Assembly: GCA_024195265.1 (NCBI GenBank)
Contig: JAJLRJ010000006.1
Coordinates: forward strand, 20,383,377 to 20,447,376
Direction of reading: 5' to 3'
DNA from: Dendrophyllia cribrosa
Lineage: Eukaryota; Cnidaria; Anthozoa; Scleractinia; Dendrophylliidae
Length of the DNA stretch: 64,000 nucleotides
Shown here piece by piece: positions 11,681 through 24,410 of the stretch (position 1 is the first letter of the stretch; each line of letters opens with the position of its first letter). Below the pieces are notes generated by a model. It searched no databases. It was given only the letters and a program-made list of their open reading frames with translations, and was not told where the DNA came from. A program made the position numbers and the translations under genes.

Positions 11681-12731
11681 ATTTGACAACTTCCAAGTCA
11701 CTGCAGGTTTTGCATCCTAGCATTGCCGGACAAGCAACTTCAGTAACTTCGAAGGTAACTTCTCTCGTGTCTCCTTTGTGATGTACATACAACTGACAAG
11801 AGCCAAGGTTTCTGATATTGTGTCCTCCATAAGTGGTAATTTTGCACTGTGGTGGACCGAGTTGCCTTTGTTTGGGGTCTGTTACTATCTTCTCATAGTC
11901 CTACTTGGAGATTACATTCATCTCTGCACCTGTGTCGATTTTACATACCATCGGTGTGGTGTGCCTATGGTACGGCTTTGCAGTTAGCTGCATTTCAATT
12001 AATGCTTTGGTATGGTCTTGGTGTGACTGGATGTTATCACTTTCACTTGTACAGTCATTTGTGTCTGAACAATGTTCTGCAGTCAGTGTTCCTAAGAAAA
12101 CTCTCTCATCTTGGTCTGATTCAGTTGAATCGCTGCTTTCACCTTGGAGTGTATTTACAGCTGAAGGTTTTGTTTTGAAGCACATGTGTTGGTAGTGTCC
12201 GACTTTATAACAACCATAGCAATCTGAATTAATTGCTGGACAGTTCTGCAATTTATCATGCGGTCTCCCACCACATCTCCCACATTCTGGATTGGGTTTG
12301 CCCATTTGCCTACGTTCTTTTCCTTTGTGGCTTCTGTGCTCCCATGATGGCTTGTTTCGTGGCTGGGATTTACCCTTGCTTGAATCTTTTTTGTTGAGGA
12401 AATTGATTTGGCTGGGGTTTGCCATGGCTTCTAACTGCATGTTAGTAGCTTCCTCTGTGCGCGCGATTTCTCTAGCTTTCTGGAGAGTTAGTTTGTTCCC
12501 TTCAGCAATTTTTTGCTGATCATCGTTCAAGTTCCATGTGTGGTACAGATCTAATCCGTAATCTCCCGTCCATAGGAGTAAGTACTTACATTTCTGTTCG
12601 TTGGTCCTGGATTTCAGAGGACCATCGAAAAGTAATTCACACTTTTGTTTGAAGCGTTTCAGCCTTTGAGTCAAATCGGGACCTGGAGTCCAATCGATTT
12701 TCGGCAGTTCCAAGCCGAGTAAATCGCTCAT
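11681..12731 (-). pseudogene. Ty3/gypsy gag and aspartic protease
   Basis: The frame opens at an ATG at 12731. A capsid-like helical region is followed by a cysteine/histidine nucleocapsid region (CGRCGGRPHDKLQNC, then CYGCYKVGHYQHMC, a CCHC knuckle). The protease active site is CKIDTGAEMNVIS. A TAG at 11901-11903 cuts the frame inside the protease, and protease-like sequence continues in the same frame to the MITE border. Because the stop is inside the protease fold rather than at a gag-pro junction, I read it as a mutation and not as programmed readthrough. Confidence 0.85.
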
Positions 12732-12816
12732 ATTTCTTTCCTCTTGTTCAATTTGTCGCTAAAACAGTTAATGATAACTTAGTTTCTTGCTTGCGTTTTC
12801 GGACCTTCTAGTCGCG

Positions 12817-12836
12817 AATCCCGCTTCTGACAACCA
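12817..12836 (-). other. Candidate tRNA primer-binding site of the gypsy element
   Basis: On the minus strand TGGTTGTCAGAAGCGGGATT lies directly after a CA dinucleotide, the expected place for a PBS next to the 5' LTR, and about 85 bases before the gag start. I have not assigned the tRNA. Confidence 0.5.
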
Positions 12837-12932
12837 TGTTTTACTTGCACGGGTTTATTTCACGATGACAACATGGCGGCCGAGCTTACGTCAGCCTTAC
12901 AAGCACATGGGAGGTCACGTGATACTGTGACA
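12837..12932 (-). repeat. Candidate short 5' LTR (~96 bp)
   Basis: The minus-strand segment starts TGTCACAG and ends AAAACA (TG...CA), contains AATAAA, and abuts the primer-binding site. The partner LTR at the integrase end is missing, so the outer border is only a guess. Confidence 0.35.
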
Positions 12933-13179
12933 ATATGGGTAAAAAAAAAACATTAGGAGGACAGGCAGCAAGTTGGCAAACCAGTAACAGGGCCTGGTCA
13001 ACAGATGACACCCCCGCGGCCTGTCTAAACCCATCTAGCTAGCTGCTCCTGAAACGACCTTATCTGGTCCTAAATTAATGGTGAGCAAGACACAACCACC
13101 TCACCTCTATTCCATAATGTCAAGCCCCAAAGTGGGCCCACCTCATAAACTCAGTATAACTATAGACCAAAGTAAGATC

Positions 13180-13720
13180 AATTAAAAACAGAACAAATTC
13201 TATCAGTCAAATAAACTAACAACCTGGCCAAAGAGACCAAAACTCAAATAAATGTGAACACCAAACAAGAGCCAGCAACATAGGAAATGAGTAACTTTGC
13301 CTGAGTGACAAAACAAAAATTAATTTTGCCCGCCGAGCCTATTACCTCAGCCAAACCTGGGTTGAGAAGCCAAACTTAGTGTTCGAAACACTGAACATAC
13401 CTCAGTAGCCAAGTCAAAACAATCACAAGGCCCGAAAGTGTAAACCAAAATAAATCCAAACGCCAAATACTTTTTAGCAGGCAAACAAACCAATATCACG
13501 ACTCGAGTGGCCAAACTTAGATAAATCTGAACGCTAAACACTACTCATTTCAACAGCCAACATACCAATAAGCCAAACTAAAATAAATCAGAACACTGAA
13601 CACACGTCAGCAGGCAAACCATTGTCACGTCCGAGGGGCCAAACTAAAATAGATCTGAATGCTAAACACTAACTATTTAAACACTGAACACATTTCAGCA
13701 AACCAAACACATTTCAAATC
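13180..13720. repeat. Degenerate tandem repeat in a gene-free stretch
   Basis: Between 12933 and 13990 no gene is visible. The segment contains at least five diverged copies of a unit built on GGCCAAACTAAAATAAATCTGAACNCTAAACAC (starts near 13230, 13430, 13510, 13570 and 13640), spaced roughly 60-90 bases. Open frames here follow from the repeat. Confidence 0.5.
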
Positions 13721-13991
13721 CATCCCTAGATTTTCCCAGCAAGACCATATGGTTTTGCATTCATGTGGACTTTGCTGGACCAATCTCTGGATGAAGCCAT
13801 GCTTTGGTACACAAAGCAGTGGACAAACGACACAGTCCATGCTGAAAGGATTACAGGGAAACGATCCAAACACTGCCTGATAGGCAAGTTCCTTGGAGCC
13901 AAGTAATCAGAGTTGTTGACACGAGAATTTAGTTTTATCGACTGAGTCGATAAGGTAAATTAACCACCGTAAAAAGATTCAAATAGCTGAC

Positions 13992-14016
13992 GTTTCGAGC
14001 GCTAGCCCTTCGTCGG
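13992..14016 (-). ncRNA. Hammerhead-like core downstream of GIY-YIG fragment
   Basis: The minus strand reads CCGACGA, a 4-bp helix (GGGC/GCTC), then GAAAC, a degenerate form of the hammerhead core CUGANGA-helix II-GAAA. It lies 3' of a Penelope-like fragment. Hammerhead motifs are known in Penelope-like elements. Helices I and III are not evident and activity is unlikely. Confidence 0.3.
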
Positions 14017-14114
14017 AGCGAATCAAGGAATTGTGGGTAGTGTGTGGTTTTATATAGTAAGCGGTGGAGCTACGCTATTGGTGGAAATTTGGTGACGTGA
14101 AAAACAAATGTAGA

Positions 14115-14735
14115 TTAGTTGAATGAAAAGCGTTCGTTGATTCCGTGGGGTTTGAGAGTGCCGATTTGAAAGATGATTTTTTGTTCTAGGTTTTTACGGC
14201 TTTCTGTGTTACCCTGGTGTAGGGAAAGGCCGCAGATTGTCATGTGTTGTTTAGAATGGTTAGTAAGATTAAAATGGCGCGCGACTGGTTTGGATGCGTC
14301 TTTGTCATTTTTTTCAACGTCTCGGAGATGTTCACGAAAACGGTCGCCCAGTCTCCTCCCTGTTTCGCCAATGTATATCTTTTTGCAAAAAGTACATGTA
14401 ATGCAGTAGATAACATTTACGGAGGTGCATGTAAAACGATCAGTGATTTTAATAGATCGTTTGGGTCCTGTTATTTTGTCCGCGTTGTGAATGAAAGGAC
14501 AAGTGTTACATCGTGTGCGTGTGCATTTGAAAGTTCCCGGTACATCGTCAGATTTCAGTGCGCTCGTAACTAGAAAGTTGCCTATGTTTTTGTCACGTTT
14601 GAATGAAATTAGTGGGGGTTGTGAAAAAATTCTGCCAGTTTCGGGGTCGTTTTGGAGTAATTTGAAATTTTTTAAAATGATGCTTTTGACTGTGTTGTTG
14701 TGTGGGTGTTGTTGACAGCAGAGGGATGATTGCAA
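14115..14735 (-). pseudogene. Penelope-like element C-terminal GIY-YIG endonuclease
   Basis: A frame of about 206 codons contains VIYCITCTFCKKIYIGETGRRL, then RFREHL and an asparagine/histidine-rich helix, the pattern of the GIY-YIG endonuclease fused to Penelope-like RTs. A CX2C pair precedes it (CTRTRCNTC). The RT core is absent upstream, so this is a 5'-truncated copy. A hammerhead-like core lies just downstream, as expected for the pseudo-LTR of these elements. Confidence 0.8.
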
Positions 14736-14759
14736 AAATCGAAGAAACCAAAATAATGA

Positions 14760-15784
14760 GATTGATAATTAAGAACGGTAGTCTGTAAATATCGAGAACT
14801 TGCCGTCAAAACTGAATTTTCGGATTTCTTCTTATTTGGTCAGGAGAAACCCTTTGGTGACCTATTTACAAAAATTACATTCAAACTTTCCAAAGACTTT
14901 TCATTTTCCAGAAATCCGCCAAAAACTAAAATGACGTGTTCAGGTTGCAGCCGCCATTAAATTTGCCGAGATTTGCTGCTTATTTAAATCGCTCGGGAAG
15001 AAAGACGCCTTAACGTATGGAAATGATTCTTCGCAGTTAAGTAGAGTAACCCTTTGAGAGCATAGTGATGTAAACAAATTGGAAGAAGATGCATTTTACA
15101 TGTCTTTTTGAAAGCCGAACATTCCTACTTTCAGCACTTTGGTAAACACTTGAAAATGAGGAAACTTCTCTGTCAAAAATCTTGTCCTGGTACATCGAAT
15201 TTTACAATGAAAGTTATACTAGCAGAAAGCTATGTTACTGTACTGCAACATATCGAAAATTCAGCTTGGGTAATTGAAAAGCCACCCATTGAGAGAAGTA
15301 AACGCATAGGCAATTTTCATGAATTTTCTTCAAAAGTTGAGACAGTGAGTCACGCAAGCACGAGTATTTTAAAACACATTTCAAATAAGTCAGTTTAGCT
15401 TATTGCATATACCCTTTTCTTGCTCTGGCAAACAAAATTTCCTGTTTGAAAACAAAATCTAGTGTTCTAATGAGCTTTTTTCATTCTATATCCTGATAAA
15501 AATCAATTATTGAGTAGATGATAACTGGTCGCAAACGAGAAGGTCAAGTGTCGTGTTGACCTTTTTCTCTTTGAGCCGATGTCAACAACATGAAATGATT
15601 AAAACTATCTCAAGGGAAATTTGTTGCCCAAAGTACATCTTAAACATAGTAGCTTCCTTATTACAGGCGATAACTTCATAGATTTTAAAATCACTTTTAG
15701 TAAGTGAAGTTGTACAAAGCAACCAAATTTCATAGCCACTGTGTCAACAACATGCCGGCTGTTTGATTAGGTTTCTGAGTTACA
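14760..15784. other. Gene-free AT-rich stretch
   Basis: Nothing recognisable. A 96-codon frame at 15108-15398 has no known motif and no support. Confidence 0.4.
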
Positions 15785-16440
15785 ACAACCTTTATTCAAC
15801 CTTTATTCAAAATTCCATAGTCCTGCAAGGTTCGACCATCACGCAAGACATAATTTAAAAATTAAAAGTTATAATAATAATAACAATAAAATAGGTATCC
15901 TACGATAGATTGTTTAAAAATAAAATTAGGTAAGATTAAATCACTGACTAAAATAGTCGAATAATGCCTTTTTGAACTGGTCAGTGGACTCAATGTTTAC
16001 AATTTCATTTGGTAGTGCATTCCAGTCCTTGACAGTTCTACAAAAATAACTGTTCCTATAGGTCTCACTATTTAAACGTTTAAAATGCAAGACTAGTACA
16101 ACGGAAATTAATGGCAGATTTGATGGCCAATATTTCGACTAGTAGAACTAGTCTTCTACAGGGCCAGCGTAGGAGTGAAAATAATATACAACGGCTCTTA
16201 AGTTTGTTCTGACTAGAGTTCCTTAAATGTCTTCTACGTTTCATGAGATAATGCGGAAGGGCCAGGCCGCCGTTGTCATGGATTGCTTTGTAGAATAAAG
16301 TTAATCGCAAAATCTTTCTAATTTTACGCTCCTTCAGCGGTTTCCAATTCAGCCCTTTCAGCAAGTTGGTAACTGTTCCAGGTTTGCGCACATAACAATT
16401 TTTGATGAAGCATGCGGCTCTCCTTTGAACTCCTTCAATC
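15785..16440 (-). pseudogene. CR1/L2-like LINE, 3' end of RT ORF and 3' tail
   Basis: Minus-strand frames spell the C-terminal region of a LINE RT ORF: a VQRRAACFIKNCYV segment near 16400, then TNLLKGLNWKPLKER and LTLFYKAIHDNGGLALPHYL. Frameshifts follow. The 3' end at about 15785-15810 has two copies of a TTGAATAAAGG-type tail repeat, typical of CR1/L2 ends. The rest of the LINE is missing (5' truncation). Confidence 0.75.
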
Positions 16441-18097
16441 TGTTGGATACAACAGTAACTATCCGCAGCGCTGATCGAAAATCGAATCCCAGTTTAGCAA
16501 AAATTCGAGCAAAAGTATTCATCTGCACTAAATATTATCCGCTAAAATTGAAACTATGTGATTTGAGATTCAACAAGAAAAATTTCCTCTTAGATTCAAT
16601 CAATGACTGCAATGTTTTTTAATGTCAATCAGGTTTTCAAACCGAAGAACAACTGAATTATGTGCGTCTCTTTAACTACTACAGTACTACATGTTTTACA
16701 AACAAAACCCCACTCTTTGCTAAGCTACATGTATTTGCCATAAAAATTCTAAGGTAACAATCTGATGAAAATGGCAATGACACATGCAATGAAAAGTTCG
16801 CTGACTAGTACAAAGACATACCGACGGATGGAAATTTAGAAGATCGCAAGCGTAAACGGCATCAACTCTCTGTCTCATTTCACAAAACAACTCCTCTACA
16901 CGGCATACCAACTCTGAAATCAACTCTTCTTTCCTTTTCCTGCTGTACTATGAAAGAAGATGGATTGAAGTGAAAACGGGACAACCGTACATCGTGTCAC
17001 GCAACTAATAACCGTCGTAATTAAGGGGAGAATGGGGAGATCGTGAGAAAACACCGCCGCATGGCGGGAAAAAACTAACTCTTATATTTAGAAAGTGGGA
17101 ACCTCAAAATCATTTTCATGGCTCATCTGTGTTCTTATTTAAACAACAGTTTTCCCAAAAATTGCGACATAGGGGATATGAAAACAGCCATATGATAGTG
17201 ATAATGGAGCAGGGGGGTGGGGGCGGGTTTGGTGGGCGAGCATCTCGAAAAACAACGTACGTTCGCAGAAAAGAGAGTTATACTTTGAATAAAAAGAGGG
17301 AGAAAACATACAAAATTAAAATCTTGTTCGTTTTCCCTCTTTTGGCCACTTAATCTTTATAACTCGAGGCCGCAGTACTATTATCACTTTTTGATCGTGC
17401 CTTTTTTCGAGACCCTACTGGCCCTAGGTATCAGATGGTCCCTTTATGAAAACAAGTTAACTGTTTTTTGCAAAGACCAATGTAACGAAATACAAGCACC
17501 CTATCCTATAAAATAGCGAAACGGTTTGATAAAATAGGAAGGCTGATTCACGGTACGAGAACTATGTTTGTAACAAATATAGTTTCCCTACAGTAATCCC
17601 TTTTTAATATGGTCCATCCCTTAGCTAACGCCAATACCCCATGATCTGCAATCAGACATTTTCCCTTCTCTCTCTCTCTCTCTTCTACTTTTGGGAAATT
17701 GTTGATAAAGCAATTTCAGTATTGATAAAACCGATTCCGGCTGACATAGAAGAAGTCTTTTTTCAAGAACAGCGAGGACGGTTAGAGATAGCACTGTCGA
17801 CTTAACGGAAAATTCCCAGGCCTGTTATTTAGCAAGTGGGAACCTCTGAATTAGTTGTATCACGTCGCTCTGCTTCTTATAGCTCCTTTTGTTTTGTATT
17901 GATTAATAAATGAATTCATGCTTGACTTTATCTAAAGATTCAATAGCTAAGGCTTGTTTTCAAAGATCATTTTAGGTGTTTTCGTGGTTTGGAAAAAGGT
18001 TTTAGTGAAAAGACGCGTCGAGCTGTGAATCGAAGTGTTTGTTTGTTAGCTTTAGACCCGAAGTTAGATTTATTTAACATAAATAAGTAGTATGTAG
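16441..18097. other. Gene-free stretch
   Basis: No gene or repeat border recognised apart from a TC microsatellite near 17668-17684. Small open frames here show no family motif. Confidence 0.4.
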
Positions 18098-19583
18098 TAC
18101 CAGAAACCCATAAGTGGGTTGAAACGTGCAACTGTCTCTTGTATGCTTCAAAACAAGCTTCCGATTATTGAATTTGCTAAGAAAGTTGTTACAGCCATAT
18201 TTGGAAAATCAAGATAAAAATATTAACCAATCAATTCGCTTGAACAACTTGCTTCTAATCTCGAGGGACCAAGGGGTTTCCAAATATTGTACTAAGCAAA
18301 AAATGAATATTCATTCTCGTCCCCAGAGCCTTCGTTTCGTTTGGTCAGCGGAAAAAACGAAGGCTCTGGGACCAAAGCCTTCCGGATGTCGTAAAATCCA
18401 CAACATCCGTCAGCGCATGCCTTTTGCGCTTGCTCAGTACCAGAAACCGGAAATTAAAAAGCCTTTCGTGTGTGCATTCTCGTCCCCAGATCCCTCGTTT
18501 CGTTTGGTTGAGCTCTGGAGACGAGAATATCGTGTGTGTGGTTGAAAGGACTGTACAAGACAATTACAGGAAAACTCCACGCTGGAAAAGAAAGAAGAAA
18601 GCTTTGCGTGCTGCTGTTATTTAGAAGAAAGATTGTCTTTGTATTTCGCCGACTGGTTTTAGAAAAGCCTTGATAAGTCAACCGATTTCTTTCTTTTGGC
18701 AGCTGTGTATTTATCGTTTCGCCACTGAACTCGACTGAAAGCTATCATATCCGACCAAATCAGTTGATGGGACAGCTAAGTTTGTTGATGGACACGCTGT
18801 GGTCATTGATTAGGCTTATTTCATCGAACAGTGGTAAGAAATATCAAGGAATTTTTGTTTTGCATTCGTTTCATGTTATTTTAATTGGGTTTCAAGTGAC
18901 CTTCGTTTCCCAAGCTATACGTATAGATTTGTATTTCAAGTGAGTTAAAGCAAAGAGTACTACCTAATAAAGGAAATATAACTTGCTTACGAGAGTGCTG
19001 ATAGCGTTGTTGTGTTGTTGTTATTTAAAATGGGTCACCTAGTGGTAATATTTCTTTTCGCCCTTGGGCTTTCTTTGGGATTTCCACCTCTCTTTACTCG
19101 TCCCTGTAACAAGCAACATACTTCTTTAATATTCATGGCCGCTTATAGCTTTGTCTTCCAAGACACACACTGATTATTTTCGGAAACGAATGGAATCGCT
19201 CATATTTAGCGACAATTAGATCCCGTTATACTTTGAAATTTAGCAGCCGTATCTTTACCTGCTAAACCAAACAACAAAACTGGTTGACATTGGTCGTTGA
19301 TTGCGTTGAAATTGAAACGTTGGTTTTGTTGATGTAGCCGTTATAGTCAACATTTGAAATTCAACCGGAAGTAAAACCTTATGCGTAAAAGGGTAAAGTT
19401 TTTTACCTTGTTGCGCATTCATTTTTAAACGGCCAATCAAAAAATTCAAATTTTTGTCCGTTACCAGAGCTACACGAGACGCAATTAAAAAAAATCCGTG
19501 GAGCTCTGGGGACGAGAATGATGAATATTCGGAAGCTGTGAATGCGTGTTACACGCTTCAACCCACTTATGGGTTTCTGGTAG
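18098..19583. mobile_element. ~1.5-kb non-coding TIR element
   Basis: The ends ACCAGAAACCCATAAGTGGG and complement face each other, continuing TTGAAACGTG or TTGAAGCGTG. Inside are repeated inverted and direct copies of a CTCGTCCCCAGAGC motif (near 18318, 18355, 18480 and 19500), forming a hairpin at 18318-18370. No target duplication was settled and no coding capacity is seen. Confidence 0.6.
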
Positions 19584-19699
19584 CACATAATGTATTTTAG
19601 CCTTTTTACATAACTGTAATTAGTATAGTTATTTATACATATTTTTGCCTTTTATATAATTCTAATTAATATATAAATTTTAAGGTACGTACTTTGAAC

Positions 19700-19762
19700 A
19701 AGCTTGACTGTAAGCTCCTAGGCGTTACGTGTCTAAATAAACTATTGTATTGTATTGTATTC
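19700..19762 (+). repeat. Retroelement 3' tail with TTGTA repeats
   Basis: AATAAACTATTG is followed by (TATTG)n, resembling the simple-repeat tail of a non-LTR retroelement. The body is not recognised. Confidence 0.35.
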
Positions 19763-19813
19763 ATTGTCACGTTCATCGTATTTTTAATTTTAATTTTATT
19801 CATATAACATCCT

Positions 19814-19878
19814 GGACGCCGTTTTATTAACATTCTCTAGCTGAAGAAGCCAAGGTTGTAGCAACAACCGAAACGTCC
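19814..19878 (+). ncRNA. Degenerate hammerhead-like motif
   Basis: GGACG (19814-19818) pairs with CGTCC (19874-19878) around a CTGAAGA...GAAA core (19841-19847 and 19870-19873) with a GGTTGT/ACAACC helix between. The pairing fits hammerhead helices III and II, but the U before the cleavage base is C, so it is probably inactive. It resembles the motifs at 46000 and 58050. Confidence 0.3.
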
Positions 19879-19927
19879 GTTTTTATAATTTTTAAAGTCA
19901 GCGTCAACACTTTTTATATAAATTATT

Positions 19928-20146
19928 TTAATTTAGATTTTCTCTTCGTGTGTAATTTTCTAGGGCAGTGCAGCTTTCTTGTGTTTCTTTAAGCTTCTGT
20001 TTTGTCTTAGCCAGCTCATTATGAAGATCTGTTATTTCGGTTGATCGGTCAACGTTTTCCGCTTTCAAAGCGCTGATCGACACCTTCGTTTCATCGACGC
20101 TTTTCACAACTTGCTTTGCTATGGCTTTACATGTGGCTAAATGCAA
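19928..20146 (-). pseudogene. LINE ORF1-like coiled-coil fragment
   Basis: The minus-strand frame has a heptad-rich coiled coil ending ALENYTRRENL, which matches the junction between coiled coil and RNA-binding domain in L1/CR1-type ORF1 proteins. The sequence stops abruptly at 19928 next to a hammerhead-like motif, so it is a chimeric or truncated remnant. Confidence 0.5.
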
Positions 20147-20239
20147 TTTAGGTAAAGTTAAACTCGAGTCTATGCAGTCAGCGGTTTGCTTCGTGACAGT
20201 ACATGTCTGCGCGGCGTTTGCTGACCTTTGCGGATCACA

Positions 20240-20740
20240 TACAAGCGTTTGCGATCTTTGCGGATCCTTGACGGATCTTTGCTCCTGTTAGAACCATTGC
20301 CTTGCTGTTAAGCGAATCATCGCGGAGTCTTGCTTGCTGATCGTTGCGGATCAACGTTTGGTTTTGCGAGTCACAAATGAATCATGCTATCGAAGGGCGC
20401 CTGGGCCACACTACGAGCTCGTTCGCCGCTCGTTTACTTGCTGCTGATCATTGCGGACCAACGTTTGTTTTGCGAGTTACGAATGACTCATTCTATCGAA
20501 AGGGCTCTTGGGTCGCACTTCGAGCTCGTTCGCCGCTCGTGTACATGCTTGCTAATCTTTGCAGATCAACGTTTGCTTCGCAAGTCACGAATGACTCATG
20601 CTATCGAAGGGGCGCTTGGGTCGCACCTCGAGCTCGTTCGCCATTCCGTTACTTGCTTGCTGATCTGTGCAGATTCACTTTTGCTATGCGAGTCTGGATG
20701 GCCGCACGTCGAGCTCGTTCGCAGCGCATTTGTTCGTTTC
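20240..20740 (+). repeat. 108-bp tandem repeat, about 4-5 copies
   Basis: The anchor ATCAACGTTTG recurs near 20351, 20459, 20567 and 20676 (spacing 107-109). Each unit also contains GAGCTCGTTCGCC and ATGACTCATNCTATCGAA. Because the unit is close to 36 codons, two frames stay open for 130-210 codons. I regard these as by-products. Diverged single copies occur near 21915, 22140 and 22500. Confidence 0.7.
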
Positions 20741-20825
20741 ACTGATTCATTGCCGTCGCGAATGAGACTAGTCCGAAACCTTTCGGGAAGCGAGCAACAA
20801 TGGATGCTATCCGTGGCCACGTTTA

Positions 20826-20864
20826 GGCCAGGGGGTGGCCAGGGGGTGGCCAGGGGGTGGCCTC
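20826..20864 (+). repeat. GGCCAGGGGGT triplicate
   Basis: Three head-to-tail copies of an 11-12-bp GC-rich unit. Confidence 0.7.
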
Positions 20865-23440
20865 GGTTGTTCGCGGGCGACATTGCGTCAGGTAAATGGT
20901 CCGTACAGACAAGGTATGTTCCTCGCTCCTTTTGTTGTTTGTCGATATTTATGTTTGTTTACAGACCCGTTTATTGCAGTCGTTGCGCATCAGTCGCTTC
21001 TGCTGTTCTTCTCTGACTTTTTGTTTCGCGTTTAACCTTCCTATCCTTGTAGAGACTCAAATTACAGTGAGCTTATATATCCTTTGCACATATAAATAGC
21101 CTTGCAAATCATCGCGGCTCCGTTCAAAGATTGTTGTGTTCATGTTTGTTTAGAATGGAAGGTCCGATTTATGACAATTTCTCATCGGAGCGCTAAATCG
21201 GGCAGGCAAATCATCGCGTATAAACTCGTCCATAACATGCAATGACTCGACCTGGTATATTGCAATCGCTCCAGAAAGAAGATTTCTCTAGCTGCACGGC
21301 AGATTTTGGTCACATGCTAAGCAACGAGATCTGCTATAAGATCAAATTTTCATTTCCAGCAGCAAACACGCTTCTGAGTTCGTAATAGTTAATGGAATGA
21401 TTGGAGGATTTCGTTCAATATCGAATCTGCTAATTGTTAACACATTTAAGGATAATCCACTGAAAAACGAAAGCCAATTTTGTATTTATTGATTTATTTA
21501 TTTAGCGTTGATCTCCGAGACAGTCGACGGCGCCGCTTGTTTCGCAATTTTTTAATAATGCCAAAACACGCAACAGGAATACATTGAGCGAAGACGTTCG
21601 TTCATGGAATTTTGTTTATCGGTAAGCCGCTTGCAAAAACTTGTGTCTATAAATAAATACAGAAACATTCACGACAGGTAGCAAGAGAGCGAATTCTAAA
21701 GGGTTCGGAATACAATAGATGTACGTAAGATACCCGCTGTCATGGACATATGCAGCTATCAGGTAACATAGATCAATGGCCCCCAGGAAGGCAAGGCAAT
21801 GACCTGGTGGGAAACCTGGTGCAAAAAAAAAAAAATTAAAAATTAAAAATAGGCGTACAGGCGTACAAAAATAAATAAATAAATAAACATTGAGAGGGTA
21901 AATTAACATGGCTGACTTGCTTTGCGACCAGTTTGCATCTTGTCTGCATACTTATTGATTTGTGTGGATCTTGGCGGATTTATTGCTGTGCTACCGTGGG
22001 GCTTTACTACTTCATCGCCTTTCCAGCCTGATGATAACAGTACTGCCATGTTATCTCATTTAGAGACCTGGTGTGACCAGCTTTATCTGGGCTTGCTTTC
22101 AGCAGGGGCGTATAGGCTTCATGCTCGTTCGCAACTAATTCGCTTGCTTGCTGATCTTTGCGGATCAATTTTGCTTGGTGAATCATGGTGGACTCTTTGC
22201 TTTGCTACCAAGGGATCTCCATTGCAACGGAGGATGGCTAGAAACCCTCACGAAAGCATACTGCCCGTAACTGACCTGCGTCACCAAATAAATTATGTCA
22301 TAAAATGTATGTAGGTATGTATGTACTTTGGCAGGTTCGTTCTTGCTTGGTCAGCTTTAACCTTTTGGGCATTTAGCAATGACGTAGGCTGCTAACTGCC
22401 ATTGGCAGGGAAACAAAGCACAGTCTGGCAGCTTGCCAGAATACCAAGTTGTACCAAGTTCATCGAAACGGCTCACAGGCCCCATTTCAAGTTCGTTCAC
22501 GACTCAGTTGCTTGTTTTGGATTTTTGAGGGTCAATTTTGGGCTTTGCAACTCGTGGATGACTCATTGCATTGCTACCATGGGATTTTTCTCTGATTCAT
22601 AGCCTTTGCAAAATAAAAGAGGATAAAACCAGCATACTGCCATCAAGTCACATGGTGCGGTCCAGGCGCCTTTGCGGGAGTGATTTCAGCCTTCACATGT
22701 TCAGCTTGCTTGCTTGCTTGCTTGTTATTAGTCTCGTGTTTGCCTTTCATTTGCATTGCAAATTCCCGCTCAAGCTTCGCTTTTGTTTTGGTTCTCGCTC
22801 ATCGCCGTTCTCCTTTGTCATGCCTCGCGACAGCCGCGAGGCTGCCATTCCTGTGACGTCCGACTCGTTGCTCCGCTGCCATAGGATTTTCACCGAGTTG
22901 CAGCCTTCAAAAAAGGATGAAAGCAAGCATAATGCCTTCAGTTCAGCTACGTCATCTTGTTTTTGAGACCTGCTTGGATGCCAGCTTCACACACTGTCTT
23001 GTTCAGCAGGACTCGCATTTTGGGTCCTCAGCCAAATTGTATTCATCATGGGATGCATGCATGCCAAGCTCATTCACAACTCCTTGGAGTGCTGCCAGAT
23101 CCTCACTGATAAATTTGAGCTTAGCGACTTGTCGCAAACTGGTTGCAATGTTACCAAAGGGTTTCAAGGATTTCAAGCATTTGATGGTTTGGGCCCGTGT
23201 CCGTATCGAGTCTCATGGAAGAGATGTATTGCTTTGCCACCGAAAAAGGGCAACACAAACAAATGTTTCTACGAATGAGCAAAGAAGCAGGGCCGACCTC
23301 TTTGGTGCACTGATGCCTTGCGACTCATTGCTGATTGGTTTACATTGGTTTTTGCAGATCTTGCTTATCGTTTATGTGTTCCAGTAAATCGTTGCAGACT
23401 TTCCCTGCTTATTTGCGAAGGGCTTCACTGTGAGAGTAAC
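20865..23440. other. Gene-free stretch with diverged repeat copies
   Basis: No gene is supported. It holds diverged copies of the 108-bp unit, an ATGT microsatellite near 22303, a GCTT run near 22705 and A-rich tracts near 21824. A hydrophobic minus-strand frame at 21616-21909 has no recognised family. Confidence 0.4.
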
Positions 23441-24405
23441 CTGCTTAAGAGCAAATCCGTGCAAAAATCAAACATTACACGGCAAAGTTAAAAAACTAAA
23501 ATTCGCTTTTCTTTTGCATACAGGTAGCCCTTAGTAAGTATACAATTGCTGTGTAGTTTTTTTCTTGAAAAACTAATTTGTTTCTGGGAAAACGAAAACA
23601 TTAGTTTTCAGCCCGGGGTTCGATTTGGCGACACCAAACAGGCTTAAAATAAGTCATGATTCACTCGACTCGCGTATCAAAACTACTGCGCCAGAAAAAA
23701 GCTGTCATAGCTCCGATTTGTTGTACAACTTGTCACAGTCTAAATACCATGATTTCATAAAAATTAGATTAATCTAAGTATTCAAATGAAGTCAAAAGCT
23801 TATGCCTCCCCCGTTCTCCGTAAAACGGTAGGCGAAAAACAGCGATGGTTTTGAGCATGTGCCTTTGTTCAGAATTTCGTAATATTATGAATGACAATAC
23901 TAGAGTTGACGATCTTTCCAAATATGTAAAGTTTGGTTTGGGGAAATGAATTTGAGATTTTTAAGAATTTGTTGAAAATCGTGAACGAAAGACGTAAAAT
24001 CACGCCATCTTGTGTGTGCGCGACCAACAACAAAAACAGAAACGTTTTTCCTTGAGGAATCTTGGCAACTCTAACGCCAAAAAACAAAAAAACAATAAAA
24101 ATATACAAACCTTAACTTGGATATGACATTCTTGAATGTCCATAGTGTTTCGTTTTGACGTCTGTTCAATTTCATTCGTGAAGTATATCATGAACAGTGA
24201 AGCCCGTAGCCACGATCAAAAACGCTTTTAAAAACTTTTCGCTGAATTCTTCGTAGCTCACTTTGCACTTTCGTACTCTTTATACTGTTGATACAATTTT
24301 TTACCAGATTTCTGGCGGAAACTGTAAAAGGGCTGACAATAAAGCGAACTAGTTCAAGCATGTGTTCCCAGTTTTCCATCCTTGCATAATCGTGAACCGT
24401 TTTGA

Positions 24406-24410
24406 GACTA
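24406..24410 (+). other. Polinton target-site duplication, left copy
   Basis: gacta directly before the left TIR, repeated at 41355-41359. Five bases match exactly. A sixth does not (a against t). Confidence 0.75.

Noticed and set aside
20344..21016. ORFs of 133 and 210 codons
   Set aside because: Produced by the 108-bp tandem repeat in two different frames at once.
24400..24410. A 6-bp Polinton target duplication
   Set aside because: Only five bases match (gacta); extending either way gives a mismatch.
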